Below, piece by piece: positions 1 through 6,916 of a DNA stretch of 39,065 nucleotides. The notes beneath the pieces were generated by a model. It ran no database searches and was not told the DNA's origin. It saw only the letters and a list, made by a program, of their open reading frames with translations. Position numbers and translations under genes: made by a program. The stretch spans positions 1 through 39,065 of the forward strand of contig NZ_WJSP02000008.1 of NCBI RefSeq assembly GCF_009720255.1, read 5' to 3'. Position 1 is the stretch's first letter, and each line of letters begins with the position of its first letter. The stretch is from Agromyces humi (lineage in GTDB: Bacteria; Actinomycetota; Actinomycetes; Actinomycetales; Microbacteriaceae).

Positions 1-393
1 GTGCGGCAGCGAGCTCGGATGGAAGGCGACCTCGCCGGCAACGTCAGCCGCCCCGAGCTCGTGTCCGAGTGGGGGTACGACGTCAAGTTCGCGGCGCACT
101 ACCTCAGGCTCGGCTACCAGGGCCTCGGTGTCATCGAGCACGGCACACTGCAGATGCCGCTCGAAGGTGAAGTGCGCGAGCACATCCTCGCGGTCCGCGC
201 TGGCCAGGTCTCGTACGACGACGTCATCGCTGAAGGTGTGGAACTCGAGCGGAAGCTCGAAGCGGGTCTCGAGTCGACGAGCCTCCCCGAGAACGTCGAT
301 ATGGAGTGGCTCAACGGATGGCTCGCCGGCGCCCACCGTCAGGCGTGGCGCAGCCAGCGATGGTCGCGGAACCTCACCCGGACGAACCGATAG
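1..393 (+). CDS. Nucleotidyltransferase-like protein, C-terminal part (partial)
   Basis: The reading frame is open from the first base, so the gene probably begins upstream of the window. The visible 130 residues show a helical stretch (VKFAAHYLRLGYQGL) followed by a hydrophobic segment, an 'ILAVRAGQVSYDDV' turn and a charged helix. This is the usual C-terminal layout of the nucleotidyltransferases (DNA polymerase beta-type fold) found in many actinophages, where the pattern is HxVRLL, then IRxGE, then a helix with conserved acidic residues. The catalytic GS/DxD half lies outside the window, so activity cannot be judged. It is followed by a run of small overlapping genes in the same direction. 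Confidence 0.5.
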   Translation: MRQRARMEGDLAGNVSRPELVSEWGYDVKFAAHYLRLGYQGLGVIEHGTLQMPLEGEVREHILAVRAGQVSYDDVIAEGVELERKLEAGLESTSLPENVDMEWLNGWLAGAHRQAWRSQRWSRNLTRTNR

Positions 394-409
394 CGAACGG
401 ACCGCACTA

Positions 410-928
410 GTGACCGAAGCACAGGACCGCGCCCGAGCGGCCAAGATCAACGCCGACCCGCTCGCGAAACTCCTCCACGACGAGATCGAGAAGCTGCCGC
501 ACGCGCAACGGCTCTACCCGGACCTGTTCGCGCTCAGCCTGGCCGAACGGGTCCGGGCTGGTGGTCGTTCCTGCGCGACGCCGGCCGACGGTCTAAGGGG
601 CGAGCTCCGTGAACTCGCCGAAGCGGCGACTCCTGGGGAGTGGCGGTACTACGAGACCCTGCACGGTGACACGCACGTCGTCGACGAGCGCGGATTCATC
701 TTCGATGGAATGGTCGCGACCACCCCATACCAGCGGGAGAACGCGAGGTTCATCGCCGCCGCGAACCCGCAGGCGGTGCTCGAGCTGCTCCGGCAGGTTG
801 ACGAGCTCGGGGAGCTGGCCAGGCAAGCTGGCGCTCACCTCCCGTTCTCGGAGATGTACGACTTCTTCGAGAAGGTGCAGAGCATCCTCGGCGACGACGA
901 ATTCGACGATGAGGGCGACGATGACTGA
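410..928 (+). CDS. Ead/Ea22-like phage protein
   Basis: 172 residues from a GTG start 17 nt after the preceding stop. The core matches the Ead/Ea22-like pattern common in temperate phages: a helix 'LRELAEAATPGEW', a strand pair, then 'NARFIAAANPQAVLELLRQVDEL', and an acidic tail (DDEFDDEGDDD). The molecular function of the family is unknown. The stop overlaps the next start (ATGAC...TGA), so the two are probably translationally coupled. The frame is open further upstream, but that part only shadows the previous gene. Confidence 0.55.
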   Translation: MTEAQDRARAAKINADPLAKLLHDEIEKLPHAQRLYPDLFALSLAERVRAGGRSCATPADGLRGELRELAEAATPGEWRYYETLHGDTHVVDERGFIFDGMVATTPYQRENARFIAAANPQAVLELLRQVDELGELARQAGAHLPFSEMYDFFEKVQSILGDDEFDDEGDDD

Positions 929-1166
929 GTGGTCGCCGACCGCAAGGCAGCAACGCGACCTGGATCTTGCCGTCCGTCACATCGGCCGGGCACTGGCCGC
1001 GCTTGGACGGGTCGGGATCCCGACCACGTCCGGTGATGGCCGGCAGCCGGGACTGTACGCGCTGATCGCCGCCGAGCGGTCGCTCGCAGAGGCGTCCGAC
1101 TCGCTGATCGACGGGCTCGAGCTCGTCAGGCCGGTCTTCGATCTCGAGGAGGACCACCGTGAGTGA
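921..1166 (+). CDS. Small hypothetical protein in the Ead operon
   Basis: 81 residues, starting at an ATG inside the last codons of the previous gene (8-nt overlap). The protein is predominantly helical, with an N-terminal 'QQRDLDLAVRHIGRALAALGRVG' and an amphipathic C-terminal helix ending in an acidic patch. No family is recognised. The GAGGAGG near its 3' end is the ribosome binding site for the next small gene, which overlaps its stop. Coupling and frame retention support it as a real gene, but its role is unknown. Confidence 0.55.
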   Translation: MTEWSPTARQQRDLDLAVRHIGRALAALGRVGIPTTSGDGRQPGLYALIAAERSLAEASDSLIDGLELVRPVFDLEEDHRE

Positions 1167-1287
1167 ACGCCGGCAGGTGTGGGCATCGATGGGACGCGGA
1201 GAGCGCATCTTCTTCGCCCTGGCGTTGCCGTTCCTTCTGGTCGTGTACGCCGCCTCCTGGCTGCACGACTGGTACGAGCACGGCTAG
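1159..1287 (+). CDS. 42-residue single-pass membrane protein
   Basis: GTG start preceded by a strong GAGGAGG and overlapping the previous stop by 8 nt. The translation has a short charged N-terminus (SERRQVWASMGRGERI), one hydrophobic segment of about 18 residues (FFALALPFLLVVYAASWL) and a short tail (HDWYEHG). It is predicted to be a single-span membrane microprotein. It closes the operon: a strong hairpin follows 15 nt after the stop. No function can be assigned. Confidence 0.6.
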   Translation: MSERRQVWASMGRGERIFFALALPFLLVVYAASWLHDWYEHG

Positions 1288-1301
1288 ATCCATCAACATC
1301 C

Positions 1302-1343
1302 GACCGCAGCCTCCCGCGCAACCCGCGCAGGGAGGCTGCGGTC
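1302..1343 (+). terminator. Hairpin terminator after the first operon
   Basis: A perfect 14-bp inverted repeat (GACCGCAGCCTCCC and its complement) with a 14-nt loop lies 15 nt after the stop at 1287. Only ATTT follows, so it is a strong hairpin with a weak U-tract. Confidence 0.7.
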
Positions 1344-1432
1344 ATTTCCGGGACGAATTCGCCCAAGAGAAGCCCTGATCGAGCCATTTTTGACGATTCC
1401 GGCTGATAGCAGCACCCTCCGACATCGGAAAA

Positions 1433-1442
1433 CCGCGCATGA
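1433..1442 (+). promoter_or_regulatory. CCGCGCATG motif upstream of surface protein gene
   Basis: CCGCGCATGA in forward orientation in the 308-nt gap 1288-1595. It lies 153 nt before the ATG at 1596, so a long 5' leader would result. An open frame runs from GTG 1446 into the gene at 1596, but it lacks a ribosome binding site. Confidence 0.5.
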
Positions 1443-1595
1443 GAAGTGCCAAGCAAGGATTGCTACCCGAAAACACGGGGTATCGCCAAGGATTGGCCGT
1501 CGGAAACAGGTCGATCTCTGCGCACCCTCAGAACTCGATATTGTCACTCCAACGGCACCGGGCGACGCCCTGACCCTACCGAAGGAGCTACACAG

Positions 1596-2642
1596 ATGGA
1601 CGAGACGCCCGACCCTACTTCGAGTGTGCCAGCACCATCCGACATTCCCGCCGACACCGGTGGGAAGCGGACGTTCAGCTGGAGTGGGCTGCCGCTTCGC
1701 AGCAAGATCGCGGTGATCGCCGCCGCGGCCATCGTCGTGACCGCGAGCGTCGGTGTTCCCGCCTACGCAGCGCATGCCGCACGGGTCGCGGACGACGAAC
1801 GAGTCGCCGCAGCGGAAGCCGCTGCCGAGGAGGCAGCCGCCGAGCTCCGCGACGCCAAGTCCGACGCCGCCGAGTTCGACAAGTCCCTCGGCCAGGTCAT
1901 CGACTTGGCGGCCGCGTACGACCCTGCGGCCGGCGCCGACCTGACGAGCGCACGGGAGAAGCTGACGAAGGCGATGAAGGGCGACGACCCGAAGGCGATC
2001 GCCCGGGCGCGGAAGTCCGCCGAGACCGCCCTCGCGAAGGTGGCTCAGTCCGCAGCAACCCAGGCGGAGTCCGTCGTCGCCGCGAAGGCCCTCGCTGATC
2101 AGGCGTCGAAGGACGCGCTCACCGCTGCTGCGAAGCAGCTCAGGGAGAACGCCAAGGGTGACGTCGCGCTCATCGTCACGGGCATCTCCGCCGCATCGCA
2201 GGCTGCTGCAGCAGCTGACGCGTCCCACGCTGCTGCCGAGGCAGCCGCTGCGGCAGCTGCCGCTGCCGCGGAGGAAGCAGCTCGCGCCCAGGCGGAAGCG
2301 TCAGGCGGCTCGAGCGGCGGGTCCTCCGGTGGCTCGAGCGGTGGTTCGTCTGGCGGCGGGTCCTCCGGTGGCTCGAGCGGTGGTTCGTCGGGCGGGTCGA
2401 GCGGAGGTTCGTCTGGCGGTGGGGGCGGGGGCGGCAGCACCGGAGGTGGCGGCTGGGTTCCAGACACCAACGTGTACGTCCAGAACAACGGGAACTACAC
2501 GCCCGGCTGCAACGGGGCGCCCAGCTTCTGGTACGCCTCGCACGACCCCGGCCCCGGCGGTACGTCGATCGTCTCGTTCGGGTTCCCGTACGACTACTCG
2601 ATCAGCGGCACCACCATCAACTTCTACGGGTGCGACATCTAG
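1596..2642 (+). CDS. Membrane-anchored Ala-rich coiled-coil surface protein with Gly/Ser stalk
   Basis: 348 residues from an ATG with GAAGGAG 9 nt upstream. Residues 1-37 are a proline/acidic cytosolic tail. Residues about 38-57 form one membrane span (IAVIAAAAIVVTASVGVPAY). Residues about 60-230 are an alanine-rich charged coiled coil, followed by a flexible GGSS stalk of about 60 residues. The C-terminal domain of about 58 residues is rich in Asn, Tyr and Gly and has two cysteines (near TPGCNG and YGCDI). The layout suggests a type II membrane protein projecting a small beta domain from the cell surface, perhaps for adhesion or receptor masking. No LPXTG motif. The function is inferred from architecture only. 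Confidence 0.7.
   Translation: MDETPDPTSSVPAPSDIPADTGGKRTFSWSGLPLRSKIAVIAAAAIVVTASVGVPAYAAHAARVADDERVAAAEAAAEEAAAELRDAKSDAAEFDKSLGQVIDLAAAYDPAAGADLTSAREKLTKAMKGDDPKAIARARKSAETALAKVAQSAATQAESVVAAKALADQASKDALTAAAKQLRENAKGDVALIVTGISAASQAAAAADASHAAAEAAAAAAAAAAEEAARAQAEASGGSSGGSSGGSSGGSSGGGSSGGSSGGSSGGSSGGSSGGGGGGGSTGGGGWVPDTNVYVQNNGNYTPGCNGAPSFWYASHDPGPGGTSIVSFGFPYDYSISGTTINFYGCDI
2304..2450 (+). repeat. GGSS-coding minisatellite
   Basis: Imperfect tandem repeats of a 12-nt unit (variants of GGCTCGAGCGGTGGTTCGTC) encode the Gly/Ser stalk of the surface protein. Such repeats readily change copy number by slippage or recombination, altering stalk length. Confidence 0.75.
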
Positions 2643-2687
2643 AACCACAGTCAGCATCTCTCGTCCTTCGTCTCTTCTTCGTGGAAC

Positions 2688-2697
2688 ACATGCGCGG
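2688..2697 (-). promoter_or_regulatory. Reverse-oriented CCGCGCATGT motif, orphan
   Basis: The motif points leftward into the 3' end of the surface protein gene. Downstream on the minus strand is GAAGAGACGAAGGACGAG and then ATG at 2657. The block GAAGAGACGAAGG also follows the motif at 10704 before a real gene. No credible minus-strand protein is seen here. Confidence 0.45.
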
Positions 2698-2721
2698 GGA
2701 ACAGGTGAAATCGACCCGTCG

Positions 2722-2758
2722 GGACTGGGCGTTCGTGGATCTTCACGAAGCCCAGTCC
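2722..2758. terminator. Hairpin in the 2643-2843 intergenic region
   Basis: GGACTGGGC-G-TTCGTG pairs with CACGAA-GCCCAGTCC: a 15-bp stem with one bulged G and a 6-nt loop. It lies 80 nt after the stop of the surface protein gene and could end transcripts from either direction. Confidence 0.6.
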
Positions 2759-2787
2759 TGACGCCGTCTGGGCTACCGACGGGAGAC

Positions 2788-2797
2788 CCATGCGCGG
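2788..2797 (-). promoter_or_regulatory. Reverse-oriented CCGCGCATGG motif
   Basis: The motif points leftward about 30 nt upstream (in minus-strand sense) of the 2722-2758 hairpin. If it acts as a promoter, it would give only a short non-coding transcript. Confidence 0.4.
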
Positions 2798-2826
2798 ATG
2801 ATCTGCCCTCTCATTCGGGCGACCGG

Positions 2827-2836
2827 CCGCGCATGC
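2827..2836 (+). promoter_or_regulatory. CCGCGCATGC motif, 7 nt before a start codon
   Basis: The motif ends exactly 7 nt before the ATG at 2844, the same spacing as at the other putative leaderless starts in the window. Confidence 0.6.
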
Positions 2837-2843
2837 AGGCGGC

Positions 2844-2972
2844 ATGAATCCATCCAGAAGAGCACCAGATCGCCCGGCCATCCCGGCTTTCCAGCCAAGA
2901 GAAGCCGCTCGTTCGCCGCATACCTACCAGTTGGAAGAGCGTTCCCGACGAGAGGTAGGGGTGGTCGCGTGA
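2844..2972 (+). CDS. 42-residue leaderless ORF coupled to the adhesin gene
   Basis: The ATG lies 7 nt after a CCGCGCATGC motif and has no usable Shine-Dalgarno, so it would be a leaderless start. The peptide (beginning MNPSRRAPDRPAIPAFQ) is rich in Arg and Pro and has no recognisable domain. Its stop (GTGA) overlaps the GTG start of the large surface protein at 2969. Position and overlap suggest either a small protein or a leader peptide whose translation delivers ribosomes to the adhesin start. Composition gives no independent proof of coding. Confidence 0.4.
   Translation: MNPSRRAPDRPAIPAFQPREAARSPHTYQLEERSRREVGVVA
2914..2925 (+). promoter_or_regulatory. CGCCGCATACCT motif upstream of the adhesin
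   Basis: A second form of the recurring motif, 43 nt before the adhesin GTG at 2969, followed by the purine-rich GAGAGGTAGGGG. The same 12-mer occurs at 37066, also about 25 nt before an SD-type start. Confidence 0.5.
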
Positions 2973-5962
2973 AGAAGCTCCAGTTCCACATCGAACAGCT
3001 GCGTGACCGGGCTTCACGTGCTCGAGTCAAGGGCGGCGTCCACCGTCGACTGAAGAGTCAGTGGGCGAAGGCCGGGATTGTCGCAGCAGCCACGCTGACG
3101 GTCACTGCGATCGTCGGCGGAAGCCTGACGCTCATCAGCTCGCCCGCGGTCGCCGCAGGCACCGGCGCCGGCTTCTCGAACCAGACCCCGTACGGCGGAT
3201 TCCTCGGCAACTACATCGCCCCGGACGGCACCCGGATCTACTGCATGGACCCTGCGGCTGCCTGGCCCTCCGGCGGGACCGGCTACGGCGGTGAGGTCGG
3301 CTTCGTCGGCGGTGACGGCGCCGGAAGCTCCCGTGACCTCGGCGGCAACGAGATCAAGCAGCTGAACTGGATCCTCAACAACTACGGGCAGACCGCCGAC
3401 CCAGTGCAGGCTGCAGCCGTCTCCGCCGCCGTCTACAACTTCACCTCGCTGAACCACCCGGACGGTCACCACTGGATCGACGGCAACGCCACGATCAACG
3501 CCTCGTACGACTGGATCATGGGGCAGATGGCCGCCCACTGGAACGACGGGGTCACCCCCTCGGGCCAGATCACCTTCCAGGTAGACGGCAACAACAACTA
3601 CCTCGGTACGGTGACGGTCTCCGGTCTTCCCGGCGGCACCAGCCCAGGAACCATGACCCTGACCAACGGTGTGTTCTCGAACGGTGCGACCACCCTCGGC
3701 GGCATCGTGAACGGTGGCTCATACGCGATCCGCGGCGTCCCGCCGGCAGACGGCTCGGCGTACAAGATCTCGGCGTCTGCTTCGTTCACCGCCCCGGGTG
3801 GCACGAAGGCGGCGGTGAACATCTGGTACACCGGCGGTCAGCAGCGCACCCTGTCCGGTTCGGGCGGCACCAGCGGCAGCTTCACGCTCAGTGGAATCGA
3901 CCCCGTGGGCCGCTCAACCGCCTTCGACCCCATCGTCACCACCCAGAAGACGACGGAGTTCCTCAATCCCGGCGATACCCCTCAGGACCAGATCAGCTTC
4001 TCGACCGCGACCGCGGCTCCATGGTTCCTGGCCGGAGCGAACTACCTGCGGATCAAGGCCAACGGCACCCTCTACGGCCCCCTCCAGGACGAACCCACCC
4101 GACAGGCAACCGTGCCCGCCGGCGCACCAGTGGCCGCACATTCCACGGTGACCACCACGAGCGCCCAGGGCCCGACCGCTCCCTACCTCGTCACCGCAGA
4201 CACCGCGGTCACTGAGAGCGGTTACTACACGTGGGTATGGACGATCGACCAAGCCGATCAGGCTGCGTTCGCTGCCTCGATCCTGGCCCCGGGGTACCAC
4301 TTCCAGGACGACTTCGGCATCCCAGCCGAGACGCCGTTCGTGGTCCCGTCGTTCGACACTGCGGCGACGCAGAAGTCCACGCCGGGCTCCACTGTCCGGG
4401 ACACGATCAACGTGAACGGGGTGGTCCCCACCCAGGGGATCGACGTGATCTTCCGCGGGTACCTGCAGGACGCACCGGCTGTGGAGGGCGACCCGATCGT
4501 CGCGCGCTGCGACCCGTCGAACCTGGTGTTCCAGTCGGCGTTCCCGACCCGGATCGTGAAGGACGGCGACACCGCCGTCTCGAGCGAGGACTTCAACCTC
4601 GACATGATCCACATCGGCACGATCTACTGGGTCGCGGAGGCGAGCATCTCCGGCACTGTCGTGTGGACGGACGGGTGCGGCACGAACCCGAACGAGCAGA
4701 CGAAGGTGACCGTCCCCGAGTTCTCCACGTCGGCGACCGCACAGTCAACGCCCGGATCCACCGCGACGGACACGATCAACGCGATCGGGTTCTTCCCTCC
4801 GGAAGGTGTGGACGTGATCTTCCGCGGGTACCTGCAGGACGCACCGGCTGTGGAGGGCGACCCGATCGTCCCTCGCTGCGACCCGGACAACCTCATCCAC
4901 GAGTCCGCCACACCGACGCACCTCGCCGGCACCGACCAGGTGACGGGAAGCTCGGAGGCGTTCAAATTCTCCATGGATCACCTCGGCACCGTCTACTGGG
5001 TCGCCGAAGCCCGCATCGGCTCGACGATCGTCTGGACCGACGGTTGCGGCACCAACCCTGACGAAACCACCGTCGTCACCGTCCCGGAGTTCTCCACCGA
5101 AGCGGCCGCGTACGCGGTGCCGGCGTCGACGGTGAAGGACACCGCGAAGGTCACCGGGTTCCTCCCTCCGGAAGGTGTGCAGATCTCGTTCGCCGGGTAC
5201 CTGCAGCCAACCGAGGAGGGCGCCGCTGCGAAGTGCGACCCGGAGAACCGGGTCTACCTGTCGACGACACCGCACCACGTGGCCGCTGAAGGCCTCGTGG
5301 ACTCCGAACCGTTCCAGGTGGCGCAGGAGCATGTCGGCACCATCTTCTGGCAGGAGACGGCGACGATCTCTGACGTCGTCGTACACACCGGCGTCTGCGG
5401 TGCGGAGACCGAGGTCACGAAGATCGAACAGCCGAAGCTGTCCACGGTCGCGAGCCCTGGCTTCAAGGGTGAGGACGCCACGGACACCGCCACGATCGTC
5501 GGGCTCGTCCCGGACGGCGCGTACGTCACCTTCGCGGTGTACTACACCCCGCTCGGGGAACGGCCGGCGCAGACACCGGACCGGATCCTGAACACCAGCT
5601 GGTCGGAGAAGAAGTTCCCGGTCGCTGGTGCCAGCACCGCACCGTTCGGCCAGGTCGCGAACAACCAGGAGATCGTCGTCAACTCCGACGGGCAGAAGGT
5701 CGTCGGGCTCGGCACGTTCCACTGGGTGGCGACTCTGTTCACCGCGGACGGGCAGGTCATCCAGAAGGGCGAGTTCGGTGACCCGACCGAGACGGTGTCG
5801 CTGAAGCAGTCCCGGGTAAAGGGGATCATGGTCGACTCGCTCGAGTTCGCCGGCGGCAACTTCGGCAACGGCGGCCCGTGGTTCCTCGGCGGGCTTGCGA
5901 CGCTGGCGTTCCTGATCGCCGCGGCCGCGGTGATCCTCGAGCTCCGCAGACGGCGCGCATAA
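2969..5962 (+). CDS. Large secreted, membrane-anchored adhesin-like protein with Ig-like repeats
   Basis: 997 residues from GTG 2969, chosen because GAGAGGTAGGGG precedes it and a basic signal peptide follows. Residues about 30-62 are the signal sequence, with a likely cut after 'SPAVAA'. Residues about 65-200 contain 'RIYCMDP' (Cys92) and 'DPVQAAAVSAAVYNFTS' (Gln147). This spacing and context resemble Gram-positive thioester adhesin domains, but that assignment is uncertain. From about residue 450 there are three to four beta-sandwich-like repeats of about 123 residues with conserved 'FRGYLQ', 'RCDP' and 'CGTNP' Cys pairs. The last 30 residues are a membrane span and an RRRR tail. No LPXTG motif, so anchoring would be by the span. 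Likely a host-cell surface factor. Confidence 0.75.
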   Translation: MKKLQFHIEQLRDRASRARVKGGVHRRLKSQWAKAGIVAAATLTVTAIVGGSLTLISSPAVAAGTGAGFSNQTPYGGFLGNYIAPDGTRIYCMDPAAAWPSGGTGYGGEVGFVGGDGAGSSRDLGGNEIKQLNWILNNYGQTADPVQAAAVSAAVYNFTSLNHPDGHHWIDGNATINASYDWIMGQMAAHWNDGVTPSGQITFQVDGNNNYLGTVTVSGLPGGTSPGTMTLTNGVFSNGATTLGGIVNGGSYAIRGVPPADGSAYKISASASFTAPGGTKAAVNIWYTGGQQRTLSGSGGTSGSFTLSGIDPVGRSTAFDPIVTTQKTTEFLNPGDTPQDQISFSTATAAPWFLAGANYLRIKANGTLYGPLQDEPTRQATVPAGAPVAAHSTVTTTSAQGPTAPYLVTADTAVTESGYYTWVWTIDQADQAAFAASILAPGYHFQDDFGIPAETPFVVPSFDTAATQKSTPGSTVRDTINVNGVVPTQGIDVIFRGYLQDAPAVEGDPIVARCDPSNLVFQSAFPTRIVKDGDTAVSSEDFNLDMIHIGTIYWVAEASISGTVVWTDGCGTNPNEQTKVTVPEFSTSATAQSTPGSTATDTINAIGFFPPEGVDVIFRGYLQDAPAVEGDPIVPRCDPDNLIHESATPTHLAGTDQVTGSSEAFKFSMDHLGTVYWVAEARIGSTIVWTDGCGTNPDETTVVTVPEFSTEAAAYAVPASTVKDTAKVTGFLPPEGVQISFAGYLQPTEEGAAAKCDPENRVYLSTTPHHVAAEGLVDSEPFQVAQEHVGTIFWQETATISDVVVHTGVCGAETEVTKIEQPKLSTVASPGFKGEDATDTATIVGLVPDGAYVTFAVYYTPLGERPAQTPDRILNTSWSEKKFPVAGASTAPFGQVANNQEIVVNSDGQKVVGLGTFHWVATLFTADGQVIQKGEFGDPTETVSLKQSRVKGIMVDSLEFAGGNFGNGGPWFLGGLATLAFLIAAAAVILELRRRRA
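4442..4870 (+). repeat. Near-identical duplicated domain segments in the adhesin
   Basis: A 60-bp block is exactly repeated at 4442-4501 and 4811-4870, 369 bp apart in the same frame. The surrounding domains are similar but less conserved, pointing to recent duplication or gene conversion between repeats. Confidence 0.85.
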
Positions 5963-5977
5963 CCTGAACTGAGTGAG

Positions 5978-6010
5978 GCGGGGTCGGACCGGTTGACGGT
6001 CCGACCCCGC
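5978..6010 (+). terminator. Hairpin terminator after the adhesin
   Basis: A perfect 14-bp stem (GCGGGGTCGGACCG and its complement) with a 5-nt loop (GTTGA), 15 nt after the adhesin stop. TCTCGTCT follows instead of a true U-tract. Confidence 0.75.
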
Positions 6011-6022
6011 TCTCGTCTGCGT

Positions 6023-6032
6023 CCGCGCATGA
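6023..6032 (+). promoter_or_regulatory. CCGCGCATGA motif upstream of the SprT-like gene
   Basis: The motif is 29 nt before the ATG at 6062, with AAGAAGGGAG in between as Shine-Dalgarno. It lies immediately after the adhesin terminator, as expected for a promoter. Confidence 0.6.
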
Positions 6033-6061
6033 GGGTGCCGAGAAGAAGGGAGTCCACAACG

Positions 6062-6868
6062 ATGGACACGACACAGGCACTCCGGCTCGGCCGGGAACTC
6101 ATGGCACAGCACGGACTGGCCGGCTGGACGATCTCCTACGACCGCGCGGAGATCCGCTCCGGGCTGTGCAAGTACGGTCCGAAGCAGATCACCCTCGGCA
6201 GGGCGTTCGTCGCTTCCGCTGGCGAGCCGGCTGTCCGGAACGTCATCCTCCACGAAATCGCACACGCTCTCGTCGGTGCGTACGTCGTCCGCTATGGCCG
6301 CCGTGTCCGATCCGGGCACGGACCGGAGTGGAAGGAGTTGGCCATCTCGATCGGCTGTGACGGGGAGCGCTGCAACAAGGACAACCCGCACGCGCAGTCG
6401 GTCCGGGAGCGGCAGGCGGCGGAGGCGTACAGCGCCGCCGGTGTCACCCTCGGCGACGACGCATGGACGGGCTCGGCGCAGTTCCCTCACCCGACCGCCG
6501 TCCGCGGTGACAAGATCGCCGCGTGCGGCCTTGTCGGGCGGGTGGAGAAGGTCGCGAACTCGAGGTACCACGTCAAGGCGGTCCGCAACGGGCGTGAGGG
6601 CGTGTGGACGGTTCCGTTCGCCACCGCCAAGTTCGTCGTGGCGGAGAACGGTGCGCCGGTGGAGCGCCGCACCGCCCCTGCGCCGCGCTTCACGCCCAAG
6701 GCACCGACGGTGACGTTCAGGAAAGACCTCCCCGTCGTCATCAACTTCCCCGGCAACGCCGCCCACGGCCTCACCGGCAAGGTCGTCCGGGTGAACCAGA
6801 AGACCGTGTCGATCGAAACGGATCGCGGCTCCTTCCGAGTGTCCCCGAACCTGCTCCGCGTCGCGTGA
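6062..6868 (+). CDS. SprT-like zinc metalloprotease with C-terminal KOW-like domain
   Basis: 268 residues from an ATG preceded by AAGGGAG. The N-terminal 100 residues match the SprT-like fold: a 'W.ISYDRAEIRSGLC' strand, HEIAH (His64, Glu65, His68) and a third ligand at 'SGHGPEW' (His86). SprT/Spartan proteins cut proteins crosslinked to DNA, and the fold is common in phages and plasmids. The C-terminal half has a basic beta region and ends in 'GLTGKVVRVNQKTVSIET', a KOW-like nucleic-acid-binding pattern. Its neighbours are a DnaQ-like exonuclease and nucleotide enzymes, so a DNA-processing role fits. The substrate is not known. Confidence 0.8.
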   Translation: MDTTQALRLGRELMAQHGLAGWTISYDRAEIRSGLCKYGPKQITLGRAFVASAGEPAVRNVILHEIAHALVGAYVVRYGRRVRSGHGPEWKELAISIGCDGERCNKDNPHAQSVRERQAAEAYSAAGVTLGDDAWTGSAQFPHPTAVRGDKIAACGLVGRVEKVANSRYHVKAVRNGREGVWTVPFATAKFVVAENGAPVERRTAPAPRFTPKAPTVTFRKDLPVVINFPGNAAHGLTGKVVRVNQKTVSIETDRGSFRVSPNLLRVA

Positions 6869-6872
6869 ATGT

Positions 6873-6903
6873 TGCGGGGCCGGGTGGCAGACCCGGCCCC
6901 GCA
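6873..6903 (+). terminator. Hairpin terminator after the SprT-like gene
   Basis: A perfect 13-bp stem (TGCGGGGCCGGGT and its complement) with loop GGCAG, 4 nt after the stop. Its 3' arm runs into the CCGCACACGT motif of the next gene. Confidence 0.75.
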
Positions 6904-6908
6904 CACGT
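6899..6908 (+). promoter_or_regulatory. CCGCACACGT motif, 8 nt before GTG 6917
   Basis: The motif ends 8 nt before an in-frame GTG and overlaps the preceding terminator arm. This CCGCACAC form is the one found before genes for tagged proteins. Confidence 0.6.
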
Positions 6909-6916
6909 ACCGCTGC

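Noticed and set aside
2301-2657. Minus-strand 118-codon ORF after the orphan motif
   Set aside because: It has a plausible leader, but its sequence is the mirror of the Gly/Ser repeat and shows no protein-like features.
5800-5962. Sortase anchor on the adhesin
   Set aside because: A membrane span and Arg tail are present but no LPXTG-like motif precedes them.
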